Assembly: GCA_907163375.1 (NCBI GenBank)
Contig: CAJQUW010000917.1
Location: 175,116-239,115 of the forward strand
Direction of reading: 5' to 3'
Length of the DNA stretch: 64,000 nt
Source: Prostheceraeus crozeri
Lineage: Eukaryota; Platyhelminthes; Polycladida; Euryleptidae
The position numbers were made by a program, and so were the translations under genes. Positions 20,194-31,385 of the stretch are shown here, in pieces. Numbering within the stretch: position 1 is the first letter of the stretch; each line of letters begins with the position of its first letter. The notes under the pieces were generated by a model that was given only the letters and a program-made list of their open reading frames with translations, was not told the DNA's origin and searched no databases.

Positions 20194-22998
20194 CAGGGGT
20201 TCCCAAACTCCGGACCGCGGTCCGAATACGGACCGCGGCATCATTTTCGCGGACCGCAAGGATCTTGTGATGAACGAAAGTATATTGTTGTATACTACCA
20301 CTGAAACAGCTCTATTGAAACAGCATTGGAGTAGCGGCAGTAGCGTATATGAAAACCGTGCGAATCAAACATAGATCTAGGAATGTGGGATTAAAGCTAG
20401 CGATGACTCATTCAGCTTGTCACTGCTTTTCTGATAATAATAGACCGCTGTCGCAAACACACAGCGCAGGTAAAAATAGCTTCATCAGAAAGTCTGAAGT
20501 TCTTCGTTCCCTGGCGGTGCTTTCTATTAATAACTCTTACGCCTGCTATTGATTGTTCCCATACCAACCCGGCATAATTAGTACTCACGCTCTCTCCAGC
20601 AGTTCACTCTTTTGTCATTGGTTAGAGAGGCTTAAATTGTTCCTCTAGTGTTCAAATTATCTACACGTCATAACTTTCATTTAGTTCACGTCTTAACATT
20701 CACTTAGTCATCGTTTTTGCAATAGTGATTTCAAATGGCTACTACAGGGAGAAAGCGAAAAATCGACTGTGAAAATCGTTCCTTCAAAGAAGAATTTACC
20801 GAACTTTTTTTGTTTATTTTACCTGACAATTCTTCAAAACCCGTTTGTTTAATTTGTCAAGAAACCGTTGCAGTGATAAAAGGTGGCAATATGAAACGGC
20901 ATCATGAAACCAAGCATTCAGGGTTCGCAAAAAATTATCCAATATCCAGTGAGTCTCGCTTGTTAAAGATTGACACTCTTCGCAAAAGTTATGAAAAGTC
21001 TGCAAAAGTTATGAGGAACTCTGTCACACAACAGCAGCGATGTTATACAGCTTCTTTGAAAGTTTCGTGGATTCTTAATAAACATATGATACCTCTTACA
21101 CATTCCGAAATTGTCACTAAATGCATGGTTGAAGCATCTGAACTTCTCTTTAACGAGAAAGAAAAAGAGTTGGTTGTGAATGCATTCTCGTCGGTTCCTT
21201 TATCGAATAATACCAATACGCGTCGTTTGGAAGAATTGGATTGCGATATCAAAAAAAAATCATTACAGGTATCAAAAATTCCAGAGGATTTAGGGTATCT
21301 CTGGATGAGTCTGGTGATATGAATGGAATTGCGCAATTAGGCGTCTATGTTCGGTATTTTACTGGAAACAGTTTTCATGATGATTTACTGGAACTTATTC
21401 CTCTGACTGGGCATACAACTGGTAAAGACTTTTACAATGCTATACAAGAATTATTTCAGATTAGTGACATTGACATAAACTAAATGAAGTGCGTTGTTAC
21501 GGATGGTTGTCCATCCATGATAACTCCACGGGTTGGTTTGGTGCATCTACTACGAACAAATAATCCACAACTAATATCTTATCACTGTATCTTGCATAGT
21601 TCAGTATTAACGGCAAAGTTATGCGGTGAACTGAAAGAAATCATGATAACTGTTACACATCTGGTCAGTGTTCTTCGATCAAAGTCTCATCTACAGAGGC
21701 GTTTGCTACGTGCATTTCTACAGGAAGTTGAAGCGGAACACACAGATTTGTTACTGCATAATGATGTGCGATGGTTAAGCAGAGGAGCAGTGCTTCAAAG
21801 ATTGTGGTCTATTCGGGTTGAAATTATTGATTTCCTGACTGAATCAACGAGAAAAGGCTGCGACGAGTATTTGAACTTTTTGAAGAATGATAGGAATACC
21901 GTATTATTCGCATTTCTCGTTGATATTTTTCAACATCTTAACACACTAAATTTGAAATTACAAGGAAAGTCTTCATCTGTGTTTCAACTCATTCATCACG
22001 TTTGTGTATTTCGAAAACGCCTCAAATTATTCCGGGATGATATAAAAGACCAGGACTTTACACACTTTGAGACTCTGAAAGAACTTACTACTCTCGGTGA
22101 AGTTTCTGACTCTGACGCTCTTATTATTTGCAGTTACTTCTTGGACAAACTTTCTGCTGAATTTGCAGCTCGGTTTAGTGATGTTGAAGAATCCTGCAAG
22201 GAAGTGGCTAATTTACTACAATCTCCGTTTGACGTAGACGTGTGGGGAAATTGGAAATCAAAATTACCATCCTTTTCTACATCGTCGATCGGTAAATTAC
22301 AAATGGAGTTAACAGACCTACAGGAAAATATGGAATTAAAATCAAAATTCATGAATGCGTCCTCATTGGCAGTCTTCTTTGTCGAAAGTCTTCCAGAACA
22401 AAGTTATTCGGTGTTGCGGGAAACAGCAATAGATTTGTTTACTTTTATTGGATCTGTGTGGATGTGCGAAAGTGGATTTAGCAAGATGAATTTTATCAAG
22501 AATAAATACAGAAATAAAATGACACAAAGTCATCTGTCTGCCATACTCCGCTCCGCACAGACCACATTAGAACCAGATTTGGTTTCTATTTCTTCGACGC
22601 ATACCCAATTTCATGTCTCTCATTAGTTTTTCCCCTTGTATCTTTTTTATCGGAATATTTCATAGCGTCATTTCAGTGTATTTTCTATTGAAAGCTAGAT
22701 CTCAATTTTGTTAGATATGTAATAAAATTGTGTGTAGTTCTAAAAGTGAATCAAATGTTAATTTTTGTACATGTAACTGACATTAAATTGAAATATTTGA
22801 GATTTAATGGAACTCTTAAAGAGAGCGTTAAATTACTATCGTACAAGTAAATTAGAAGATTTGTAATATCTTAATTATATTCCCTATTACATTGTTTCTT
22901 GCAATTTACCGTGCTTATTAAATGTAAAATTGGACGGACTTCAGTCTTCGTTAAAAACTTTAATCCGGACCGCGACCAAAAATGTTTGGGAACCCCTG
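20194..22998 (+). mobile_element. hAT transposon with 8-bp target-site duplication
   Basis: The ends are inverted repeats: caggggttcccaaac at the left and its complement at the right (gtttgggaacccctg), followed inward by ggaccgcgg-type words. The 8-bp duplication gtctacat flanks it at 20,186-20,193 and 22,999-23,006. Length is 2,805 bp and the transposase gene is on the + strand. The TIR and 8-bp duplication identify the hAT superfamily. It inserted into Polinton 1 after that element was in place. Confidence 0.95.
20735..22626 (+). pseudogene. hAT transposase with BED zinc finger (ZBED5/SCAND3-like group)
   Basis: The protein starts MATTGRKRKIDCENRSF, followed by a BED-type finger (PVCLICQETVAVIKGGNMKRH, H..H ending near residue 66). 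The catalytic half contains LDESGDMNG, HCILHSSVL and ALIICSYFLDKL. It ends with the hAT dimerisation region (WMCESGFSKMNFIKNKYRN). A frameshift lies near an A-run at about 21,250 and one in-frame TAA lies at 21,481-21,483; otherwise it is complete. These two changes would prevent a full product, so the copy is probably inactive though recent. Confidence 0.9.
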
Positions 22999-23146
22999 GT
23001 CTACATATTATATTACGTAACCAGTGACGTCGACCAATGGAATTTGTTCTCAACCTCAGACTTATATTTCCACTTAAATACATAAATAAAAAGACATACA
23101 AAGTGTACAAGTAATTTTTTAAAGAAGAAAAATTCAAAAAGAGAAG

Positions 23147-24895
23147 TTACAGCGATTGACACTTAATGATATCACTAAGCGTCACTTTGACGTGGGCACA
23201 ATGTCCATGACACCTTGAGAAGTCATCGACATGTGTCATGCGCACTTTCTTAATGACTGCCGCTTTCGATAGCTCAACGTGCATTATTGTTTCACGCTTC
23301 GCTATCGATTGCGACAGTTGCAGGTTAGCCTGCGATATGTTGCGGAACGACTCAAGCAAAGACTTGTAGTCAGCGCGAAGAGCCGTCTCGCGTTCCTCCT
23401 GTTGGCGCAACTTACGTTCAAGGTGACGCACTTTGTCCTCCGTTGGCACAGTTTCGGGAACCTCATCCACTGCCTCAATTGTCTCGTCGAGGTCGACGTT
23501 GAATAACGGATCACAACTTGGTAGAGGATCACAGTTTGAGAGGATTACCGTGGGTGTTGGGCTATTGGGTATCGGTGTAGGAGCAGGTGGGGACGATAGG
23601 ACCCAGCAGTCATCAAATGGAGGTAGAGTTGGCTGAGGTGGACTTGACGGAGGTGGAGTTGGGACGCGGTGTAGAATTGGAGAGGGTGGGAAGCTGACCT
23701 CAATGCTGGGTGAGGCTCGAATTTGGGAGAAGGGGATCTCCTTTTCAGGAACAAGTGTCATCTGGTGCTGAAAAAGAAACAGAGATATGAATTAACGAAA
23801 GGGACATAACATTATAGTTGGGATTATTAGCCTATTCCTATGATTGACACTTACGTTTTCTTCATCTGAAGAAGACTCCCGGATGGAGTAGAGGCGCTCC
23901 TCATTCTCCACCATTGAGGTGGTTGTTGCCGGAGTTAATCCGAGGAGATTCGTTCGCCTGCTCTTCTTTAAGGAGAGCGATCGGTAGCTCTACAAGGGAA
24001 AATACATTTTAAATTCCTCCCGAATTTGAATGTATGCATGTGTCCTAAGTTATTAATCTAATCATGTTATTTTATATGACTAAAATAATTGTCTATTACT
24101 TACTCTCTGTGAAGGCGGCGTAGGCTTCGCAACCCAGCTGCTACTTGCGGGCGTACTAACGACTACCTGTGGATGGAAATGAAACATAGTTAAAGTGTGA
24201 AGAACGGAAAATACATACGAATAGATAAATTGCTGATTTTGATATTTCAAACTTACATTCCTTTCCGGAACTGATGGCTTCCACTCGACTTTCACTTTCT
24301 TAAGTGGTGGCTTCTTGATCTGAAATGGTGACAAGACGTGCACATTATTTTGTGTGATAAAAAAACAAAACAGAAGTCAACTTTCCCTATACGTTTTGAA
24401 ATCTAAATATTTTCTTTAACTGATGTTACTGCTAATATTCTAAATATGAACTCACCTCAACATCATTATCCGAGGAGTCGGAATCGGTGTCGATGTATTT
24501 GCGGGACTTTGGTCTAGGTTTCGGCTTTGGCTTGGGCATCTCAAGCGTGGACTCCTCCTGAACTTCGCTGAGGATGCCCTCAAGAGTTCGCTCCTTGGTA
24601 AACAGCTTCTCAACTCGCTTTTTCTCCTCAAGGCAAGTGAGGTTTCGGCCTTCCCGTCCGTTGCGTAAAGCACATTTTGTGTGCGTTTTTATGAATCTGT
24701 TAGGATTCTCTCCTTTAGCCTCCATATCGGTTTTAACATAGCTCTTACATGATAGGCAGTAAAGAAAACTGCACTCTTGACGAAACGTGCAGTCTTTATG
24801 CTGACTTTTCATCGAATGTCGGACCGCCTGTTTGCAGGTTTCACAATAATGGAAGATTAATCGCTGACGTGGCAAGCAGCTTGGACGAGGCATGT
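23147..24895 (-). CDS. Spliced gene, Cys/His-rich N-terminus and coiled-coil C-terminus, unknown
   Basis: Five coding exons on the - strand: 24,895-24,456, 24,319-24,257, 24,166-24,104, 23,989-23,855 and 23,767-23,147. Every junction has GT (GTGAGT, GTAAGT) and a pyrimidine-rich AG acceptor, all introns are phase 0, and the reading frame stays open from ATG 24,893 for about 439 codons. The N-terminus has paired Cys/His motifs (HYCETCKQAVRH, CTFRQECSF, LYCLSCKSYVK) like two zinc ribbons. The middle is Lys/Pro-rich then acidic (DTDSDSSDNDVE). The C-terminus has a Pro-rich part and a coiled coil (VRHLERKLRQQEERE). A non-coding first exon probably ends at 25,209 (GTGAGT). Family not recognised; a DNA- or chromatin-binding regulator is plausible. 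It may be a host gene or Polinton cargo. Confidence 0.72.
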
Positions 24896-24957
24896 CTGTA
24901 AGAAAAATTAAATCCATACTTAAAACATAAAAACTTGAATGTAAACTTACTAAATTT

Positions 24958-25206
24958 AGGTTTTAGAACATATTGATGTACCTACTTATAAAGTTTGAAA
25001 AAGTAACATGTAAATTGTTCCAAGTCACAACGTGGTAGTGAGTATTATACCAAAGAGAATAGCTAAAGTCTTTAGTAAATTTCATAAGCACAACTTTAAT
25101 TCTATTAATTTTGATCAAGTTATTTTCTATCTCTTTAGGTTTAGAACTTATTAATGTACCTACTTATTAACTTAGAAAAAAGTAACATTTAAATTGTACC
25201 AAACTC
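24958..25206 (+). repeat. Direct repeat of about 68 bp in the 5' intron of the spliced gene
   Basis: The block tgatgtacctacttataaag at ~24,973 recurs as taatgtacctacttattaac at ~25,153. The flanks are also similar (ggttttagaac/ggtttagaac before; gaaaaagtaacat/aaaaaagtaacat after). Copies are about 180 bp apart and roughly 80% alike. No function is evident. Confidence 0.65.
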
Positions 25207-25304
25207 ACTTTAGAATATTGATTAAGGTCTGAAAGATCGGAGCTGACGTCTTGCTAGGCAGGCTGATAATTCAAAAATGAGTGAAGAACTGGCTTCAACA
25301 CTTT

Positions 25305-25356
25305 CTTTATATATGAAATACACAAAGCAACTACGAACAAAGACCTACTGACGTCA
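25305..25356 (-). promoter_or_regulatory. TATA box and consensus CRE of the spliced gene
   Basis: On the - strand, atatataaag (25,305-25,314) lies upstream of the proposed non-coding first exon. About 35 bp further upstream is the palindromic CRE tgacgtca (25,349-25,356). The CRE also lies just ahead of the + strand gene at 25,397, so it could serve both directions. Confidence 0.6.
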
Positions 25357-25396
25357 TGCCATTGAGATGATATAGTTAAACAAGTTGGAAAACTAG

Positions 25397-26234
25397 TTGG
25401 AAGATTTGTTTGGGGATATAGCGGATTTGAAGGAAGAGTGGGAGGGGAAGGAAGTGGCTAAGCCGATGGCAGCGCCATCGCCACGGCAGCAAGAGGCGTA
25501 TAATACGGAGGTATTTGTGAGGATGAAGGATCGTGTGATGGCTTTGGAAAGTAATAATAGAAAATTTTTGACGGAGAATGAAGAGCTGATGGTGAAGGTT
25601 GAGGGGTATAGGGCAACGAGGGAAGAGTTGGAGAGCTTGAGAAAGAAGGAGAAGGAATGGATGGCGGAAAGGAGCGAGTTGATGAGGAAGGCAGGTTTGG
25701 TGGAGAGTTTGCAGGCGAGTGTGTCGAGGAAGGATGAAGAGATAGAGCGGATGCGAAGCGTGGTGAAGGAGACGGAGGATGTGAAGGCTATTAATAAGAG
25801 GTTGTCGGGTGAAGTGGAGCGACTGCATGAGCGTTTGAGGTGTCGAAAAAGGAGAGTATATGAAGTTCATCTTCCCCTCTTTGAGAATAATATATGTGAT
25901 GTCCCCACAATCTCCAGCGATTTGAATGAAACACAGTTGTGTTACGAGGGGGATGGAGTTCGCTGCCTCCACATGACGATGAACATCAATGGAGAGCTTG
26001 ATGACTTCGTCGTCAGAAAAGTTAGAAAGAAGGTTCCCAGTAAGTCTATTCAACATAATCATTTTTGTAGCTCATCTAATCTCCTATTATTTTCCTTTCA
26101 GAGTGTTTGCAGTAGTAGTGTCGGTGAACGGAGAACGACCCATGGGCTCTTTTAAGCAGCTTCTAATGCAGCTAAAGCGGTCCCAAGCCCGCCACATATC
26201 CTCGGATATGGAATGCAGAGGGGAAGAAAAATGA
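25397..26234 (+). CDS. Coiled-coil protein, probably two exons, unknown
   Basis: The + strand frame from 25,397 (MEDLFGDIADLKEEWEGKE) is strongly coiled-coil: repeated Glu/Lys/Leu heptads run over residues ~40-155. It is followed by a basic link (CRKRRVYEV) and a globular-looking end containing DDFVVRKVRKK. A donor at about 26,040 (GTAAGT) and a pyrimidine-rich acceptor near 26,100-26,110 would join a short last exon ending at 26,234; the exact acceptor is uncertain. No family is recognised. The opposite strand also has a long frame, but its composition (Leu/His-rich) looks like the shadow of the coiled coil. Confidence 0.5.
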
Positions 26235-26549
26235 TGAATGGAATGAAATGGGAGGACACTCATGCGCCACACGCAACATAACACACTTCTCTCTTCCGTA
26301 GTCTAACAAGCTCTTTACACATTGATTGCAGTCGATTGCTATCCCTGTATCAGAAGTGTAAGCTATCTTAATTTTATTTAACACTATTTCAACTACCATT
26401 ATCACCCATATGAAATGTTATAAGATTTGCAAGTTAAACTAAGCGTGCTACTATTTCCAAATGAAAAAGTATACATGATTAAATCATCCACTGAAGCCCC
26501 ATTCAAGTAAGTCAGTATGAAAGCAAAGATAATACGAAATAAACATTTA
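26235..26549. other. Short gene-free stretch
   Basis: AT-rich sequence between the ends of two convergent genes. The word aataaaca at 26,539-26,546 and the general A/T content could hold cleavage signals. Nothing else is seen. Confidence 0.4.
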
Positions 26550-26999
26550 TTATGGCATGTATTTCAAAAGGTTTTCATCGTCAATATCGTCCCAGAGTCT
26601 GGCTTCACATAGATCACAAAAACAGTTCACTTGTTTCAATCGTTCTTCCACTGCGAGCCTCACTTTGTCGATGTACTCCCACTCCGCCATAGTTCGTGGC
26701 TGGGAGTTAGGGGTGTACCATTCCCATAATTGGTGGAGGAATTTGGTGCTGGTGATCTCCATCACATCATCAGTATCGTACTGCAGATACTTCCACCTCA
26801 CGCCTGTTAAGTCGGGACACTCCTTCTCACATTCACTCTCCTCTTCGTCGTCCGCTGGCAATGACAACTTTCTGATATTGTCGAGTTGGTATATTTTCTC
26901 CACCTTCCCCTTCGTTGGAGCGTTTGGTGCAACGAGCGCCTTTGGTGTTAAGCATGGAGAAGAGAATTTTGTGTTCGGTGTTGTCGGAGGGCTTGTCAT
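26550..26999 (-). CDS. Acidic protein with C-terminal CxCxxC, unknown
   Basis: The 149-residue product starts MTSPPTTPNTKFSSPCLTP, has a Thr/Pro-rich start, an acidic middle (DDEEESECEKECPD), and a compact Trp-rich part (VRWKYLQYDTDDVM, LWEWYTPN). It ends with NCFCDLCEARLWDDI. The Cys group could bind zinc. It lies back to back with the Polinton 2 polB promoter, so it may share that regulatory region. I do not recognise a family. Confidence 0.5.
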   Translation of the reverse strand: MTSPPTTPNTKFSSPCLTPKALVAPNAPTKGKVEKIYQLDNIRKLSLPADDEEESECEKECPDLTGVRWKYLQYDTDDVMEITSTKFLHQLWEWYTPNSQPRTMAEWEYIDKVRLAVEERLKQVNCFCDLCEARLWDDIDDENLLKYMP

Positions 27000-27056
27000 G
27001 TTGACTGTGAATAATAACTTTGAAATGTTTTCTAATTCTTAAGTTTAAACAAGCAA

Positions 27057-27104
27057 CCAATCAGAATGAACAGCCAATGAATGATGAATATGAAAGTATA
27101 TATG
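27057..27104 (+). promoter_or_regulatory. CCAAT boxes and TATA box of Polinton 2 polB
   Basis: Two CCAAT words at 27,057-27,061 and 27,074-27,078 precede tatatatg at 27,097-27,104. The same order with similar spacing occurs on the other strand at the far end of Polinton 2 (44,748-44,778). Confidence 0.6.
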
Positions 27105-27215
27105 TAAAGTGACATCCGTGTCATTTCACTCTGTCTTTGAGACGTGTAAGTAAACTGTTCTCTAGTGAAGTCTCTATCTTGTTGAAGAATCAACCTTAAA
27201 CATAATTTCCTTGAA

Positions 27216-30200
27216 ATGGTAAGTTGAAGATTTCCTCTCTCATCTCCCTCAAACGTGTGGCTAATAGCATCTTCCTCAATTTCAGGCATCTACTTCATCA
27301 CCAACGCCCTCCCTTCTCGAGGAAAGTTTAGAGTTGTTGAGTGAAGGTAGGTTGTGACAATACACTGAGACTTTAACAGAGATGATAGAATGATTTCTCT
27401 TTCAGGTGATACCAGTCCCATCTCGAGCGAGTCCATGTCAACATTGTCGCGGGAATGCAACGATCGGGAATGTGCTGACTGTGGGCACATCTTCACGAGG
27501 AAGCGTGATCTCGTCCGACACATCAAGCGAGGTGTTTGTAGACCTAAGTCAGCATCAATCTCCGAAGGTGGGGATGATTCTGTTAACGATGTCTCCTTTT
27601 CTTGCGATTTATGCATTCAGTCTTTTGAGTCACATTTTGAACTATCTTCACATAGACTTCGACATACACACAGTGACGATAGTTATACTAACAGCACCTC
27701 CTCTATCCGACTCTCTGAAGTGTCGATAAATAATTTAGTGAGGAACTACCAGATGGAATCGTCAGAAACCATTACTGACTTTGAAGAATGGTTTCATCAA
27801 AATTCATCTTTGATTGGTGCGCTCCTCAACAATTTAATCAATTTTAGAATGAAGGCGCTCATCTATCTCAAAATAAAATATGTAAAAATCGACCACCATA
27901 CTGGTCAAATAGTAGAGAGGTTGGAGTTTCACATACCCTCCTCTCCTGCAACCGAAGTTGTAGACTGCGAGTCTTGGATAAATTTTCATATCCAAGGGTT
28001 AAAATTAAACATAGATAAATTTAACGAGCGTGATAGTGGACTCGTTTTTGATGGTATTGAGACCGCCATGATTAAAATCACTTTATTAGAGAACTACTCT
28101 GGACGAGGCTCCTTTAAACTTCCGAAAAATTTAAGAAATAAAGCAGCAGTCATTTCTGTAGATTGCGAATCGCAATGTTTTAAGTATGCCGTCCTCTCCA
28201 TTCTCCACTATAATGATGTACAGAATAGCCGATACCGTAAGAGTAAGTATCAACAGTGGGAGAATGAATTAAAGTTTGATGACTGCAATAGTGAAGATAT
28301 GAAAATTAAAGATATAGAAAAATTTGAAAAATTGAACAATATCGAAATAGTTCTTCATGTTTGGGAAAAGGGATTGAAGGGTGTCGGCTACAACTCGCGT
28401 TCGAGTTGTTATGACCACGTTGTCAACCTTTTATTAGTAAGACAGGATGATAGTGAGGAATGGCACTACTGCGGTATTCCCAAAAATGTCTCGCTTATAC
28501 CACCACCTAAGAAATTCTAGCTCATCAGAGATTTATTACTGTGACAGATGCATTCGGAACTTTAGGAGTAAAAACAAATTTGAAACTCATTACGAATGGT
28601 GTAAGCGAGGTAAACTACAAATGGAGCGCATGCCCAAAGATAAGGAGTTTTCATATAGAGAGAATGGCGATGAACTAAGTCCTCTTCGTGTCATCTATGC
28701 TGACATCGAATGCTATATCGATGATATCATCCACAAGCCAGCAGCCATATCCTGCTATGAAGTATGGCATGACCATTTCCAAAATAGAAAAAATAAAATG
28801 CACATCTGGCAAGGTGAGGATTGTATTTACCAATTCCTACAATTCCTCGAACAGGCTGTAAAATTTCAACAAAAGTATGATGGTGAACTCTATCGCAGAT
28901 CATTGCATATGACAGCAGATGATCAAGCAAAATTTGATAGTTGCAACGTTTGCCTCAAATGTAGGAAAACATTTGATGATGATAAGATTAAGAAAGTGCG
29001 CGACCATGATCACATCACTGGTAAATTTAGAAACGCACTATGTTCAAAATGCAATTTTTCACTTAGGATCAAACGGCGTACATTACCCGTCATTTTCCAT
29101 AATTTCAAGGGCTACGACAGCCATATGATAATAAAAGGAGGTTTAGGTCAAATGAAAGAGTGGAAGCTTGATGTAATAGCACAAACGAGAGAGAAGTTTA
29201 TGGCCATGACAGCAAAAGTGCCTGTCGATAAAACTAAAGAAAATAAGACGGTCTATTTTGATATAAAATTTTTAGATTCCTACCAATTTATGACTGCATC
29301 ACTGGCCTCTCTCGTACAAAATCTAAAGTCTCTTCCACTAACACAAAATCTTAAGAAACAATATCCAAATCTAACCGATGAAGTCATCACACGGAAAGGA
29401 GTCTTTCCATATGCATATTTTGATGCGATTAGTAAACTCGGCGAGACTTCTCTTCCACCCATAGATAAATTTAAAAATGATTTGACCGGCGCAGAATGTA
29501 AGACCGAAGATTATGATCATGCACAAGATGCATGGATAAAATTTGACTGCCACACATTTGGCGAATATATGATTGCCTATCTTAAGTTAGATGTATTTTT
29601 GCTGGCTGATGTATTTCAGGAATTTCGACGAGTGGCATTAGAGGAAGATAAGTTAGATCCCGTCCACTTTGTCAGTCTGCCAGCCTTGTCCTTTAAGTCT
29701 GCTTTTAAAATGACTGGTGAGACCATTAATCTCTTACAAGATCCAGAGATGTATAGTTTATTTGAGCGAGGAATTCGCGGTGGTCTCACATTTGTAAATA
29801 AACATTGGTTAAAATAAAAATTAGTAGGCGATGATCAGACTCATCTTAAGTATTATGACCAAAATAATTTATATGGTAGTTCACTATCCAAACCACTCCC
29901 TCACTCTGAGTTTAGCTGGTTAGATGATAGTGAAATTCAGCATCTCTCCAACCCTTCCAACATACTAGCAATTCCAGATGAAGGTGATTGGGGATATTAT
30001 TTTGAGATAGATCTAATCTATCCAAATAATATTAAACATAAAACCGTAGATTTCCCACTCGCGCCCGAATCAGGTGAAGTGACCAAAGATATGTTTTCCG
30101 ACTTTATGAGACAATTTCATAAAGATTTAGAATCATGCGGTCAGCCCGACTATAAGCCTTGCCGCAAACTTTTACTCACCCAATATGATAAGGAAAACTA

Positions 30201-31206
30201 TCTAGTTCACTTTAGCATCTTAAAATTTTATTTAGAAATGGGCATGATTTTAAAAAGAGTTCACCGCATTATTAAATTTAGACAGAAAGCCTTCCTCAAA
30301 CCATATATTGATAGCAACAGCCAGAAACGTGCACTAGCCCAAAATAATTTTGAAAAAGATTTTTATAAGTATAAGAATAATAGTCTATTTGGTAAGACGA
30401 TGGAGGATGTTAGAAAACGTGTAAACTATAAACTAGTCAATGATGTTACAAAATTTAAGAAATTGGTCTCATCACCTCTATTCATCGATAGAGACATTAT
30501 CGATGACGATCTTGTAGGTGTTAAAATGATAAAATCTGAAGTTGAGTTGTGCAAGCCCATCTATATTGGCCAAGCTGTACTAGATTACTCTAAGCTTGAA
30601 ATGTACCAACTCTTTTATGAAATACTAAAACCATGTCCTCTCGTAAAAGAGGTTCGTTTGTTGGGTGGTGATACAGATAGTTTCTTCTTAGGTATTACCA
30701 CTCAAAAAGATTTAAATTTCAATGAAGTAGGAAAATCTTTAGAAAGATATTTTGATACATCAAATTATCCTGCTGATCATCCACTCTACTCCATACAGAA
30801 TAAAGCCAAACTTGGCTGCTTTAAAGATGAAACAGCAGGAAAGGAAATCGATGAAATGATTCTCCTCCGCCCAAAAATGTACAGTATGAAATTAAAGGAT
30901 AGCGACGATAGTATTAAGCGCGCTAAAGGCATATCAAGATCATTGGTCTCTAACATGAAACATAAAAATTTCAGGGAAGCCTATAGAAATAAAAATATAA
31001 CGTTTGTCAATATGACAATCTTAAAATCTAAGTCGCATGAGATCAAAACTCATACTTTTAGGAAACGGGCGCTTTCAGCATGGGAGGATAAGAGGTGCTG
31101 GTTAGAACATAGCATATCTCTTCCACATGGACGTCCTGATACAGACATACCACCACCCAAAAGAATTAAACTCACACTACCACATTCAGGAGACGTCTTA
31201 GCATAA
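27216..31206 (+). pseudogene. Protein-primed DNA polymerase B, Polinton 2
   Basis: The 5' part has introns: an exon holding only the ATG (27,216-27,218, then GTAAGT), a short exon 27,286-27,346, and a main exon from 27,406. The protein has an N-terminal C2H2 finger (CADCGHIFTRKRDLVRH), the Cys/His pair region (CFKYAVLSIL to WHYCGIPKN), the HNH/endonuclease VII-like VRDHDHITGKFRNALC, exonuclease motifs YADIEC and NFKGYDSHM, and YMIAYLKLD. Polymerase motifs are YYDQNNLYGSS-like, NNSLFGKTMED and GGDTDSFFL. It shows about two breaks in an otherwise full-length gene. Confidence 0.9.
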
Positions 31207-31385
31207 TCATCCTTAACTTAGTATTTTCATGTTGATTTCTGTAGATAAACATTGCTGTTTTATGTATCGCATTAGATCGTTTCTTCCTTGCGAATATATG
31301 CCTACAGTCAGCCCATTCCCCCTATATCTGTGAAAAAACTTTTTCATACACATATTTTTATTTCAATAAACATATCACAATGACT

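Larger units (their letters stand above)
6208..25396 (+). mobile_element. Polinton (Maverick) 1, fossil, with nested hAT insertion
   Basis: This virus-like element carries the full Polinton/adintovirus set: packaging ATPase, retroviral-type integrase, penton-like and basic core proteins, double-jelly-roll major capsid protein, adenain-type protease and protein-primed DNA polymerase B. It also carries TBP-like and PC4-like genes. The right limit is uncertain: genes up to polB (20,143) are secure, and the spliced gene up to about 25.3 kb is included only because it has similar promoter signals. A hAT transposon of 2.8 kb is nested near 20.2 kb. The element looks broken, with roughly six to eight breaks, but most genes remain long and recognisable, so it is not very old. 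Confidence 0.8.

Noticed and set aside
25376-26062. Long - strand frame opposite the coiled-coil gene
   Set aside because: Its Leu/His/Pro-rich composition is what the antisense of a Glu/Lys-rich coiled coil gives; no motif or splice support.
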